Positions 23,771 to 35,495 are shown, numbered from the stretch's first letter. The stretch: DNA of 64,000 bases from Absidia repens (GCA_002105175.1 MCGE01000001.1:2852001-2916000), one strand, 5' to 3'. Program-made: numbers and translations. Notes: generated from the sequence alone by a model not told the origin.

Positions 23771-25222
23771 TTAAACTAGAGTTTTCAACCCCAGATGCTT
23801 TGCAAAGAATTCCTCGTAATGATTTGATTTGTACGCCCAAGCAACACAGTAATGTTCAGAAAGAAGGTGCCATTCTTCCATTTCATCAAATATTTCCAGT
23901 TTTGCGATCCTATGAAATCAATTCAAGTTAAGTGAGTGAGATTGATACAAAGATGGATTACTGACATATTTCTTTGTTTCTTACCTTGATCTTTCTTGCT
24001 GATCTAAAACAGAGTTATGTATTGTATTAATATCCAGCGCCATGGCATTGTCCCACCCCACATCGAGGAACCGCCTTTCTTGATGAGCTAAACTTGGAAA
24101 ATCATGGATGCCTTTCAATTCTATATTCCGCATCTATGTTGAATAATGAACAAAAAGGTTAAGGTATTGTAAGCATACCCTTTCCCACATGGTATATAGT
24201 TTGGTTACCTGAAGATTCCGAATCATAATCTTGCCAAAGTTGTCATCAGGTCGAATTTGTTCATACAACGCGAAGACACAGTCTGACATTGTCGTTTGAA
24301 TCCAATCCAAGATTCCCGTAGCGCTGTCCGGAGGAAGGTAAATCAAAACACATTCAGACAGAAATAAGGTCGGTACCTGAGGATCCAATCCATGAGCAAA
24401 AAGTCGTTCTACCACCTGATCCCATTGCCGTAAATCCCCACCGATTAAATGATAATCATGACTTGACAATTCTGTACCACCCTTTTCTAGTCGGATATCC
24501 GGTTGTTGCTGGTTATCGTTATCATCATCATTGTCTGACGATCGCTGTTGTAAAATCACTTGTAATTCTTTTCGCTGCTTGATGATCCGAGCTTTTTTGA
24601 CAACGTTTTCGGGAAAATCCACTTCAAAATAGTTAGAAAAGGATGATTCTAAACGGGACGTTTTCGTATTCAGTGCACCTGACTAGAAAGAGGAGAAAAA
24701 AAAAGTCAGTCGTTCATGCGTGGATAAGAGGATAAGTCGGGATAAGATGATGGTTTACCTTTATCATAAAATACCGTGTATCAAAACCGGAACCGAGGTT
24801 AACAATTTGTTTCTTTTTGGAGGCTGATAGGCAAGGTATAGACAAGAATTGTTGCACCAAGGTATCCAGCGCGCGACTCCTGATATACGAGCCTATGTTT
24901 ATATCACCAAAAAGTCAGAAAGAGTCAGTCCACTATGTCCAATATATCAACGCACACAGACTGTTCATTGCCTTACCTCGATTGATAATCGGCATCCGAC
25001 GAGTAGGGCGCTTCACAAAATATTTCACAAAAGGATCATCAAAGTAGCCTAGTTGTACCGCAGACCTGCATAGTAAAAAGAAATAGGACAGGGTAAGTTT
25101 TTTTTTCCAAAAAGGTAGATGAATGATGAATATATTTGCACATACAAACGACTAACAGTAGCATCATCATTGGTAAGTTGTATAGCTTGATCAGCAGGGT
25201 CATTTGGATAGTTAAATGACAT
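23771..25222 (-). CDS. PPM1: Leucine carboxyl methyltransferase 1 (PP2A methyltransferase)
   Basis: SAM-dependent enzyme that methylates the C-terminal Leu carboxylate of the PP2A catalytic subunit, controlling PP2A holoenzyme assembly. Six exons join in phase (25222-25146, 25065-24977, 24892-24759, 24682-24209, 24133-23985, 23909-23771), giving 353 residues, normal for LCMT1. Visible marks: LGYFDDPFVKYFV and RRMPIINRGSYIRSRALDTL (family N-terminus), KQIVNLGSGFDTRYFMIK (SAM motif I), FEVDFPENVVKKARII (acidic end of beta-2), HLIGGDLRQWDQV, PTLFLSECVLIYLPPDSATG (substrate-pocket motif) and FDEMEEWHLLSEHYCVAWAY at the C-terminus. No key residue appears lost. An acidic Asp/Asn/Gln insert sits in the middle of exon 4. 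Confidence 0.95.
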
Positions 25223-25353
25223 GACTGAATTGGGAGGCAGAGGAACAAGAAGAAAAATGGCAATGCTAGGCGCACAAGGTAAATGTTAGTAACAGTTAAA
25301 AACAAGTCACACATCACCTTTGTTAACTTCTTACCCTTTTCTTTTATCATTGC

Positions 25354-25806
25354 TTAGTTTTCTCTAACTGTAGGTGTATTTGTTGCTTTTGTGGTGTCTA
25401 TTGCTGTTGCGGTTCCCATTGTCGTTATTGTTGTTGTTGTTGGCCGGCAGAAAACAGTTGGTCGTTCCACACCATCAATAAGGCAGCAAGCAAGAAGATG
25501 GATGCTATTGGAGGCATTGATATCCCGATTCCAGGCTGTATTACAGTTTTGGATAACTAATACTAAGTGTAACCGAGTGTCACCATCAACAACTGTGTTT
25601 TTCAGTTGGCATACGCTTTTCGATTTGAGTGACCCTATTGCTGATTTTTTCCCATCGTTGGCATCGTCGTTGCTATCATCAACATCACCTTCACCTTCAA
25701 TGATTGCTTCGTATTGGTCCAGCTTCATCAATGAAAATAAATGAATAAATATTTGATTTTCGAGTTTCCTTTTATATATATGTATATTCATATACCTTGG
25801 TTGCAT
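25354..25806 (-). pseudogene. Degenerate TnpB/Fanzor-like transposon protein C-terminus
   Basis: The frame ends with a pattern I associate with the C-terminal zinc-ribbon plus RuvC-III module of TnpB/Fanzor ('Cas12f1-like TNB') proteins: a Cys at residue 66, TRLHLVLVIQNCNTAWNRD around residues 77-95, INAS, then ERPTVFCRP. In intact members two CxxC knuckles precede W-x-RD-x-NAS; here each knuckle keeps one Cys (VCQL and IQNC), so zinc binding is probably lost. The rest of the protein (wedge, RuvC-I and RuvC-II) is not seen upstream, and the tail is low-complexity Thr. I infer a decayed transposon fragment. It lies upstream of the LCMT1 gene on the same strand. Confidence 0.4.
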
Positions 25807-25889
25807 CCCAACACACCGAAAACCAAATACATAAAAACAAAAGTGCGGCAGTCTTCACGTATACATTTAATTCCCTTCGAGTTGGATGG

Positions 25890-26380
25890 CTTGACCTTTT
25901 CTTGACCATTACCTAGGGAATTACTGATAAGAAGGCGCAGCGTCTCAATAGAAATATCCACAAATGGCTAGGAGAGAGATTGGGTCGGCAAGAGAGCAAA
26001 AAAAAAAAAAAAAAAAAAACGGTAGTTGACTTCCAAGCTTGATCGTTGAGGAATAAAGCACGTATCCAAAAAGATCGAAGCACCTGACTTGACTAAGGAT
26101 GTTGTAGAGCACACTCAAACCTTGCGTTTCGTTTTTGGCGTGTCTATAAATTGATATAATATGTATTATTTGAAAAGGCTACGCTTAAGTAGAAGAAGGG
26201 ATTTCTTACCCAGGTGCTGTTGTTGATTGCAAAAGAGGTTTCCAGGGCTTGATTGACGGGAGCTATGGATCCAGAAAATATAAAGATAAAAATAAAATAT
26301 CAGTGTGCCATGCTTCAAGTACAATGGCAGATGGCTTACCAGTGACGTTTTCAATCTTAGCCGATTTTTGAGTCAAGCAA
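25890..26380 (-). CDS. Possible short multi-exon gene, unknown function
   Basis: Three stretches with splice-like edges can be read in one phase: about 26,373-26,340 (KTSL then donor GTAAGC), a middle exon of about 55 nt (LPSIKPWKPLLQSTTAPG) and an exon giving HAKNETQGLSVLYNILSQ, then PFVDISIETLRLLISNS after a poly-T intron. The helical pattern recalls HEAT/ARM repeats. No clear start codon or end was found, and I do not recognise the family. It may be one gene with the downstream relic, or a decayed gene next to it. Confidence 0.25.
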
Positions 26381-27496
26381 TAAGCTGTTTTTTCTTAACC
26401 GAGCCAAATTAACATCATAATTGTACGGCATTGCTCATGTCAAAAGTCAACAACACAACGTATAGAAAAGAAAAGTGATCCGCAGCCCGTTTTTTGGCGT
26501 CATATTTTTAAACACCGTCACTGGTACGAAAGTACAAAAAAAGCTTATATATTCAATTCAGTTTCTTTATTAACCTCTTTCCTCATCTTTCAAAGATGGT
26601 GGCGGCTGATTATATTGATATAGGCTCTTTTTCCGTGCGATGAGTATTGTATACTGGACGATGACCGAATGACTCCAATCCGTTCTACAAAGATACTGTT
26701 GTGATGGTGAGGGCAAAATGAATAGAGAACTGGAAAATGTTAGTGACTTTTATTATTTATTCTTTCTATCGATAGATATGCGACTGAAGGTGACTTTTGG
26801 CGTTACCTTTGGCCCATGTAGTATCAGGTGGTGAAAGTCATGGTGATATGTGTCGTTTATACATGGATTGTACTTCAAAAATGGCAAGAGGTATTAGCAC
26901 ATGGGGATGGCTGGAACAGGACAAACCACAATCGTCCATTATGTGTATTGTATTGAGGAACTAAACCATGGTACTTCCATAGCACAATGAAAAAGATGGT
27001 GATGATTTTCTCAACCTCTGGTTTACGAAAATAGGAAATTACGTTAGTTACTTACAATATGGCTATCTTGATGGTTTTGATTAACTCATGGACTTCATTT
27101 GTGACAACAAAGGCCAGATTTAAGACCCTTGCTTATACATGATCAGATACCCGCCCCCCTCCTGATACTGTACTATGATACTGCTTTGGCCGTGGATACT
27201 AATGGCGACAACCCAAGCATATATGGAAATGTCGTTCTTGTCAATGTTTCGGCAGCAATTATCCACCCCGATTTGGATATCCTCTCTTATCATCCCCTAT
27301 CTTTGCTCACCACCCCCCTCCATTTACCCCAAACTGACGTTACGATAGCCTTATATAGTATATCATAGATTTTTTTTGTCCAATCAATTGTTTTTTCTCA
27401 TCAAATAAAAAACCATCCTTCCATGTTTTTATATTTTTACCCTTCTCTTTCCCTTTCTTTCCAGCAATTTACAATTTAAAAAAAAAAAAAAAAACC
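26381..27496. other. Gene-poor stretch with a promoter-like motif
   Basis: TTTTTTGGCGTCATATTTTT followed by AAACACCG at about 26,491-26,516 matches motifs before two other plus-strand genes. A TATA-like box (about 26,543) and an ATG at 26,595 follow, but only 15 codons are open. A + frame at 27,129-27,368 is unrecognised. A real gene may exist here that I cannot assemble. Confidence 0.3.
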
Positions 27497-27963
27497 ATGT
27501 CCACTTCAGCACAATATTTATCAAACAACACTTCATCTTCCTCAGCACCAACAACGTCATTAGCACCTTCTGCATACAATCCATTCTCCGACCACACCCA
27601 GCGTATTAGCAGTCTGCTTGAATATGTCACCATGGTAAAAGATTGAAAAAACTTGGAACGATTGGAAAAAACAAGGTCATGCGTCTACCCTTTCTCACGG
27701 TCATTCTTTTTTTTTCTGTTACAGCCGCATCAAAAATCAAAGTTACACCAACTTGAGCTTGACCTCTCACAGCGACAAAGTAAAAAAAGAAAAAGAAAAA
27801 GAAAAAAAAAAGCTCCCTTTATTATGATATTTCACTTACTCACACGCTCATCTGTTTCTTTTACAAAGGTGCTTGTGTGAAAAAAGAATCATCAAATAAA
27901 TCAAAACGTCGCTCGCGAAGTCCTATGCGTGAAGCCATTCTCAAGGGTCAGTTTTTGGATTGA
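27497..27963 (+). CDS. Small spliced protein, unknown function
   Basis: A 95-residue protein from three exons: 27497-27634, 27725-27779 and 27869-27963; all junctions keep phase and have good GT/AG edges. The ATG follows a poly-A leader (AAAACCATGT). The N-terminal 30 residues are Ser/Thr/Ala-rich. The middle (NPFSDHTQRISSLLEYVTM, then HQKSKLHQLELDLSQRQS) is predicted helical. The end is basic (KSKRRSRSPMREAILKGQ), suggesting a nuclear signal. I do not recognise it. Its A-rich leader, clean splicing and downstream AATAAAA (about 28,115) suggest a real gene. Confidence 0.55.
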
Positions 27964-28390
27964 TTCATGGTCTTCCTGCGCCTTCCTTATAGTTTAGTAT
28001 GATATCCCCCCACCACATCTCCATTTCTTTACTCCCTTCCCATTCTGCATTAGTCTGTATAGTTTTTATTTCTTCTCTAGTGATATATCCCCCCCCACCC
28101 ATAAAATTTTATATAATAAAAAAAGGAAAATGATTGAAATGAAATCAAGTGATTAATATCATTGATGTATTATGTACTATCTTGAATGTATTGGCGACAT
28201 AGGTGTCATATTTGGGTCTACATGGGTCCCGGTGTGTTTAGTATCGAAAAAAAAAGGAATGAAAAATATCAAAAAATAAATAAGTCCATGCAGCATAATC
28301 ATGATTTGATCAATGAAAAATAGCCGAACGCCTTTATTAAAAAAAAATACACCGCATAAACGAAGCTAAATAATGATACTAATGTCTAAA
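27964..28390. other. Convergent 3' regions
   Basis: Plus-strand polyadenylation-like ATAATAAAAAAAG lies at about 28,113; the minus-strand exportin gene ends at 28,391. Nothing else is seen. Confidence 0.4.
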
Positions 28391-31300
28391 CTATACAAAT
28401 CGTAGCAATTCCAGTTCGGCGTCTTGTTGTTGTTGTCGTCGTTGATTTCCAGCATCAATGTCGTCCACTTGCCGAATATCAATAATAAAGTCCAGTAAAT
28501 CAGATTGGAAACGTTCCAGGTCACCACTATATTCGAACATTCCGAGCACCAACACCTCCGTTTGATCTCTAAAAAAAAAATAAACAAAGATCGATTAGTC
28601 TATCAATTTAAATAATTATGCGTCGTACATCTGTCTTACTTTTGGAGTAACGGGAAGGTATGAATAAAAAATCGTTGGACATAATCTTGGAGATAGGTGG
28701 CATTAGACATGAGCGGATTATCCACAGTGGCAGTATCAAAGACTTGGGTATAGATTTCACCTTCCTGTACCAGTTCCAACATCCGTGCTAATAGCTGACT
28801 TTGATATTTGAAGCCTAAAAGGTATGTGTGTGTGTGAGTTCGCTTCAAATATGTAATATTCTGAATATTTTCACATATGTAAACTTGTTACCATTTTGAC
28901 AATCAGGATCCACAAGAATCGTCAGCGTTTCGGTCAAGATACGCAAATAATACATTCGGTAAAATTCGCTTGCCATGTCTTCATCCTCCAGTTGACTGGC
29001 AGCATTGATCATATCCAAGCAAGTTTGTAGAGCCACATGTGATATATCACTAACAGTATGTTTCGTACCCCATAATATGCTGTCAACAATGATGGTGATG
29101 GTATTGGATGGAAGGCGTAGAAAATCTGGTAATACGATACCGTCCCCCCCACAGGACAAAAAAAAACAATTGAATTCCTTTTATGGTCGATACGCACAGT
29201 ATTGCTATTGTTTTCCTTACCTTCGAAATATCGTTGATTTAAAGAACGTAATAGCCTAAAGAAGCCCAAACGATGTGTTGGATAATCGCTGAAGTTTTGA
29301 TTGATCAACATCAACGTAGGTTCAAATAAATCGGCGAGAATAGCATCCAGAGCCTGTGGCCATAATAACTATCAATAAGACAGAGAAGACTACTGTTGAA
29401 TAAGCTAGTCATGGGTTCATTGTCAATGAAAATACAATATTACCTCTTCCTTTCCAAGTATAGTTGCCATCATATCCAGTACCATCGGTTCAGACGTGCC
29501 GGACAAAGCGTGATAATCCTCCAGAATGACTTGAAGTAGGTCTTGTAATTGGTTTTTGCTGCTGTTGCTTGAGCTTTGTCCATCATTGCTGTGTGAGAAT
29601 ACGTTTTCCACCAACCTTTGTATCTCCGTCTTGATCTTCTGACATTGTCTTTTTTCCAGTGAGTCTTCTACGCCTTCTAAAATATGTCAAACAAAAATAA
29701 TATATAAAGTGCTGTTAGTACAATTGACATATTTATTTATTGATTATCATAAGACACATCCTGTACCTGATGACCGTATAAACTTGCTTGTCACTTTGTA
29801 AATGTCCACATAGAAGCCAAGCTGTCTATAAAAGATAGGTTGATAGGTAGGACCAGTCGAGGAACAAACCGCCTGACACAATTTGATCGCTGTCAACACT
29901 GGCTTTAACTTATCGACGCTGAGGGAGACAGAAGTAATATTGACAGTATGCCAGTCTTGGTTCAAGTACTATGAGTAAAAGAATATGTCGATGTGAATAT
30001 GTCATCTACTTTTTTATATAAATAATAGTATCTAACTTACAATTTCTGGAGTTTTGGCCAGTTCATCAAGTGCTAGTTTCCGGTCGATAGGTGAGGCAAG
30101 TGAGACAACCAAATGCCCAAGGGCACCATAAACAAGGGACATCTATGAAACATCAAAGGAAAAATAATAATAATATCAATATCAATATTGTGCTTTTCTC
30201 CTAAAAGCAGATACGCCAACCGCTTCACCCCCCCTTTTTCCCAAATTACCTGAGATGTATCAAGATCCATGGTATAATTGTTGATATCACGTATAACCAT
30301 CCACACGATAGGTGCACTATAGTTTCCAATAATTTTGTTGGCCAATGTCTCAGGGCATCCTTGGCATAGTTTCATGAAGGAATCGCAAGCCATATCACGT
30401 ACACCAGGAAGGGAGTCATGCATGTAGCTAAATAACCTTGAGAGTACTAAGTTCAAGAATATGGGGTTTACATCTATAAAGCGCACGTATTGAGTTCCAA
30501 TATAGACCAAACAAGATGTTAAGACATAGGAAGTTTCACCACTGATTGTTGTTCTTGTATCAGCCGAGGATTTTTCAAGCATACGCACCAGTTCTTCCAG
30601 TATTAGCATCAGGAAGCTATTTTCATCAGCGCTAGTCAATGTTCCAGAGATTGCACCAATCGCCCAACAGAGTTTGTTCAAATACACCCATGCCCAGTTT
30701 TCAGATTGAGCCTATATAAATAATTCAATCAATCATCAAGCATTTTCGTCAACTATGTCCAGTTTGCTTCTTTTTTTATTTATTTACCAGTAATACCAGT
30801 CTTTCTTGGATGACTTTGATAGTGCCTTGTGTATCGAGCCTTGTAATATCAGAGAGCACATGTTTCATTGATTTGAATGTCGCCGACTTGCCCCCTTCCT
30901 TGATGTATTCCTTCGTCACCTCTCCATCATCATCTTCCACTAATAGCACCTATATATATAAATCAGCAATAAGTAACTAGTCCTTTTCATAAGCGCCGCG
31001 TCAGTTTTTTCTTTTACCTCGTCAGGAGGAATCATACGATCAAGAATCAAAATCCGGATATCGGCTAAATGCAGCTTGGTATAATGTGACGATGTCTGGT
31101 CAGGTTGACTAGTCTATTCAATACGTGTAAAACAGGTCAGTTTGTCAAGCATTGCGCATCACTATTTTCTAATATATGATTTGAATTCCTACAAGATATT
31201 CCCAATATTCCAAGCACATCCTCCACATTTCCACATCTTCTATACGCGATAGTTCCAATAAGTAGGTAAAGACTGGAAACATTCCATCATTGTAGCAAAG

Positions 31301-33014
31301 GCGATCCAAAGTCTAACGTCAAACAAAAAAGGCGGATGTGATTTGAGTCTATCAATTATTCACTACTTTTCAAGTGTGTTATTTAATAAACTTACACCAA
31401 GATGTTTCGATAAAATGGTCGTGATAAGAAGCACTGCATGATGAACAAAGGATTGATCATACGCATCACTATCTTCGTATAATAGGGCAAAGCCTATTGT
31501 GCAATTCAACTTATTGTGTTAATAAATGGCATAGTGTAATTATATTTTTTTTGTGCATTACCTTTAACCAACGGCAGTGCTTTTTGTATATAATCCATCA
31601 CGGTTCTGTATATGATCACAATTTGTGCTTCGCAATTTCCATCACCATTGTGTACTATGTCATGACTTGCAATAGTAGTAAAGCATTCCAACACCAAAAC
31701 CCGATGCCTATCGATCTACAACAAAGGGAAGTTGATATATCATTTCATTTGTAAGTACTTACACCATTCCTTTACTTCTTATTTTTTCCCCTTACCAAGT
31801 TTCCAATGATATACACGATACCTGAGTCGGCAACAAAATCTTGTGGTAGCCAGACCAAAAATCGAGACAATGTGGCTAAAGCTGCTTCCGTTAACGAAGG
31901 AGGAGGTACGTCGTTTGCTTCAAGCACTTGCTTACATAAACCAAACACTATATCAGCTTCCTTTTTCATTTGTGCTTTCAATTTTTCGGTTCTAGCCACT
32001 GTCATTTGATCGCCAGAATAATCGAATATTTCTTCACTATATAGGATGATGACGTTCCAGAAAAAGAAGAATAAAAAGTGAGTTTCTGTGGGATAAAACT
32101 TGTACTTAGTCAAGCATATTGACTTACTTCAGTAGTTTCAAGATCCGCAGATTGTTTTCGCATAAAGATAAGTTTGTTTGGCTAGCGGCCACGATTTCAG
32201 GGATAAAAGTTACCCAATGCTGGAGCCAATCTTTTTTCAATATCTGTATCAAAACCATATTGAGTTTGGTCACCAACGTGCGTTCCATCAAGTCCAAGTT
32301 TGCCGTTGAAGTCAAGCTAATAACGAGACCCACAATGTAATTTCGAATTTCTACCATTGGTAGGACACAAAAAAATTAAAAAAAAGAGAAGGTTGAATAT
32401 CACCCTTTCTAAAATAAAAATAAATATAAAAAAGGCAAATCGTCTACACAAACCTACCAAGTCGGGTTTCCAGTGGCACAGTATTCCAACGAACAGTGAT
32501 AAAGTTGTCCAGAATCCGTAGTCCAAGGAACTAAACAGAAAAGAGAAAAATTGTCAATTCACGATATACAAAAGATCTAGTGGGCCTGATAGCTCCTCCT
32601 TTACCTTGGTATGTAAACTTTGAGAGGTTTCAAGTATAGATGCAACTTGCTGCCATGTATCAGGATGGTTTTGGAATATAGTCAAGACACGCTCGGCTTC
32701 TTTTTGCTATCGCGTAGAACAACCAATTATCAATCGTAAAGAGTCAGGATAATAAAACAAGTCATTAGTGTACAATATCATAGTTAATATCATTTTGTAT
32801 TATGCTCTTTTTTTCTTATTCTTACCGTTGCTGGATCGCCAGTATAGAAAGCTTGAACAGCCATGTCTAATAAGCCAACATTGAGTGGATGCTCTCGATC
32901 CAAAAGTTCCTATCAGCAAGGCAGAAAGAAAAAAGCAATCTTCATAAGAATCAACATAAATTTTGTAGATTCTATTAAAAAAATCACGGTAAATTATTTT
33001 ACCTCTATGTTCAT
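28391..33014 (-). CDS. XPO1: Exportin-1 (CRM1/XPO1), divergent
   Basis: Nuclear export receptor that carries leucine-rich NES cargo with RanGTP through the pore. Many short exons run from MNIE (33014) to the stop at 28391. Recognised stretches in order: HPLNVGLLDMAVQAFYTGD, EAERVLTIFQNHPDTWQQV, FLGLRILDNFITVRWNTVP, EIRNYIVGLVISL (Ran-binding N-terminal part), LNMVLIQILKKDWLQHWVTF, SLCENNLRILKLLSEEIFD, PPDEVLLVEDDDGEV, LNKLCWAIGAISGTL, MHDSLPGVRDMACDSFMKL, INQNFSDYPTHRLGFFRLL, IVDSILWGTKHTVSDI, YLQDYVQRFFIHTFPLLQ. It is more divergent than typical CRM1: the block usually reading GKDNKAIIASNIMYIVGQY is here TRTTISGETSYVLTSCLVYI, a few residues longer. The position of human Cys528 is Leu (codon 30,577-30,579). 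It may be a paralogue. It is head-to-head with the small gene at 33,210. Confidence 0.9.
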
Positions 33015-33209
33015 TTAGGTATAAATATGTGGATACTATCAGTAGAAAGAGGAAAAGCGGAAAAAGGTGCTCGCTTTTTCAGTTTCGCTTTTTGGATGCC
33101 CATATTTTAAACACCGCTATTTCACTCTATTTTTTTTTTTTTTGACAGCCACCTTTTTTTTTTTTTTTTTTTTTTTCCTTACGATCCTTCTTTTGTCAGC
33201 ACACATACC
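33015..33209. promoter_or_regulatory. Bidirectional promoter, XPO1 and small gene
   Basis: Only 195 bp separate the start codons. It holds TTTGGATGCCCATATTTTAA followed by ACACCG (33,091-33,116) and two poly-T tracts before the plus-strand ATG. Confidence 0.55.
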
Positions 33210-33522
33210 ATGTCAAGTAACAATTTCCCTTTCAACCAACACAGCAACTCTCCTAACAAAGCACCCGAATCACACCGTTGTAACGACCATCTTGAAGACG
33301 TTTTGAAGGGCATATCCACTTGGCCAATGGACGTTGCTGCTCCATTTCACACCTTTTTGGAGTGTCTGAAATCTACACCAGGTAAATAAATCTCTTACAT
33401 CGCTTTCCGCTCAAAGAATAAACCAATGTGTATAATTTAACCTTTTTTATATTTTAATTTTAGGTGAAGAACCACCTTTGTACTCAACAACGAAAAAAAC
33501 TGAAGCACCCAAGAAAGACTAA
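33210..33522 (+). CDS. Small spliced protein, unknown function
   Basis: A 76-residue protein from two exons, 33210-33381 and 33464-33522, joined in phase. The ATG context is ACCATGTC. Sequence: Asn/Ser-rich start, then HRCNDHLEDVLKGISTWPMD, APFHTFLECLKSTPG, EEPPLYSTTKKTEAPKK. The central helix with a Trp-Pro turn looks like a conserved small fold, but I recognise no family. A promoter motif shared with other genes lies about 100 bp upstream and the exportin gene is divergent from it. Confidence 0.6.
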
Positions 33523-33877
33523 TGGACCCCTTTTTTACACCACCACCACCACCACCACCCTTTTTTTTTTTTTGTTTTACCACCATCACCACCCATTTCC
33601 AAACAGTTATCATTCATTCTTCATTGGCAATTTAGTTTATTTATCACAACCCACCCCCCGCTCTCCTCTTCCAACATATAGAATTGTAAAATAGTTTATT
33701 TGTTTTGATTTCCCCACATTATTTTATTGAATAAAAACCAAACATGAATAATATTAAATATATATATAGACTACAGATGACAAAATAACTATCTAATTCG
33801 GAAGTGGGGCATATAGGGGCAAAGCGTGGGGAGGGGAGGGCGATTGGGACATTATTTGGGTATAGTAAGATAGATGT
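33523..33877. other. Convergent 3' regions of the small gene and Sen54
   Basis: A CCACCA run lies at 33,540-33,560 and AATAAAAACC at about 33,730. No gene is seen. Confidence 0.4.
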
Positions 33878-35313
33878 TCAAATGGATAATGGGGCAATAT
33901 CAGATATACCGTCACTTTGGAGTCGTATGAAAGTAACACCTTCCGCATTACCCACAAGAGCCATAAGGAATGCTGGCTGGGATTGCATAGATCGGGTGTT
34001 TCGAATAGGGTGATAAGCATTGTCCTTGTGTGGTAAACCATAGAGTAGACTGAATAAATGATGAAGATTATCAGGTGAAGGCAATGGATCATTCATACTA
34101 AAAAAAAAAAAAAAAAAAGAGGGGAGAATTACTCAGTATAGGTATGCCATATGCCTATTCAGCCAATGACTTACCTGCCAACCACCACTCGAAAATCGGG
34201 TACACCTGGATCCCGTTTTTTCCATTTTGGATTTGGTTTGTATACATCCCATGCAACGCTGTAATGGTGTTGTTGTTCTACGATGGTACTATTTGGTGTG
34301 TGCCATGGATTAAACTTGATGGTCCTCAAAGCCGAATATACAGAGCCTATAAAGTAAAAGAATAAAAAAAAAAAAAAGTATTTCAATCAGAGAAGTTGAG
34401 TAGCCTAAAACCATGTTCAGGGTGTATAGGATGAGAAGGAGGACAGAGAGAGTTCTTACGATAATTTGAGCATTGGTAATGAGTCACCAAAGGGCGGGTC
34501 GAAAAGCTACTGAACGACGAGGCAAATACACAAATCAGGTCTACAATACGGTGACACGTATATTGAGCCAGTTGACGAAGCTGAAAAATCCAAGACCGTT
34601 TTCCTTCTTTTCGCTCAGGTGATGAGAGTGATGTCGTGTTGGTGCTGCTGGATGGTGATGTGATCGAAGATCGCTGGACAATATAGCCTAGTCGCTTTAA
34701 ATAGGCATATACTTGGTACTTCTCGTAGGTTATCCAACCATCCATTGAAGCAAACATGAGAGAACAATAGTCTTCAAAGGTGACCATAGGAGCAGAGGCT
34801 ATTGTGTCGTCACCAAGGTATCCCACACCCGTAGTATTAATATTGAGTAGTGCGCTTCCACTTTGAGTAATGCTACAGGACAAAGCATGACGATTCATCA
34901 ACCATGCGGCTTCTTCCAGATAGAGGACCATATTGCCTTGAACGGAATGACCCATAAATTGGTAGTACGTTCCACGCTTTTGTTGTAGTGTTGTTGTCCA
35001 GGTGTGATCACTATTGTTGTTGAGTATACCAATACTATGCTGAGTGGCCAACGGTTTGATTTCACCAATAAGTTCAAAGAGAGCATCTCTTGATTGATCA
35101 AGTGACTTCTGTTGAGCGCTTGTATCGTCAGGAGCAAATGTCTTCTTACCACGCTTAGGTGCACCTCCACCACCCTTCCTATGAAGATCAGATACTATGT
35201 AAGTGATTGTCTTTAACATTGAAAATAATAAATATAACATGCATAATTTACTTTGTTTTGTTTAATAAAGTTGAGAAATCAGCTACTTCGTCGCCGTCAT
35301 CGTCGTCGTTCAT
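33878..35313 (-). CDS. SEN54: tRNA-splicing endonuclease subunit Sen54
   Basis: A 390-residue structural subunit of the tRNA intron endonuclease (with Sen2, Sen34 and Sen15). Exons: 35313-35252, 35178-34460, 34346-34175 and 34097-33878, all in phase. An acidic start (MNDDDDGDEVADF) leads to a basic Gly/Lys stretch. The Sen54 N-terminal domain follows: GTYYQFMGHSVQGNMVLYLE, EAAWLMNRHALSC, TFEDYCSLMFASMDGWITYE, KYQVYAYLKRLGYIVQR. A Ser-rich linker comes next, then VAWDVYKPNPKWKKRDPGVP with DFRVVV and a C-terminal GNAEGVTFIRLQSDGIS strand region. These agree with fungal Sen54. It is head-to-head with RPN13 (182 bp between ATGs). Confidence 0.9.
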
Positions 35314-35495
35314 GTCAGGAAGAGAGATTCAACATGGCCAAAAAAAAAAAAAAAAAAAAAAAAAAGGTCGACTTCCGGAGATTCAATGCCATCGGGGGTT
35401 TAAATTCTATGGTGGTGCGATTTTTGTACAAAAGAGACGTTTTGTCATTTTTTCGTTTTCCTTCAGCTTTTTATAGATTTGGCTTGTTGAATGCT
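35314..35495. promoter_or_regulatory. Bidirectional promoter, SEN54 and RPN13
   Basis: This short gap contains an A25-type homopolymer at 35,341-35,365, which would act as a nucleosome-excluding poly(dA:dT) tract between two divergent starts. Confidence 0.5.

Noticed and set aside
25391..25744. A 117-residue plus-strand frame opposite the transposon relic
   Set aside because: It is the antisense of the relic frame; it begins with a low-complexity Val/Ile run and shows no family pattern, whereas the minus strand carries the recognisable WNRDxNAS motif.
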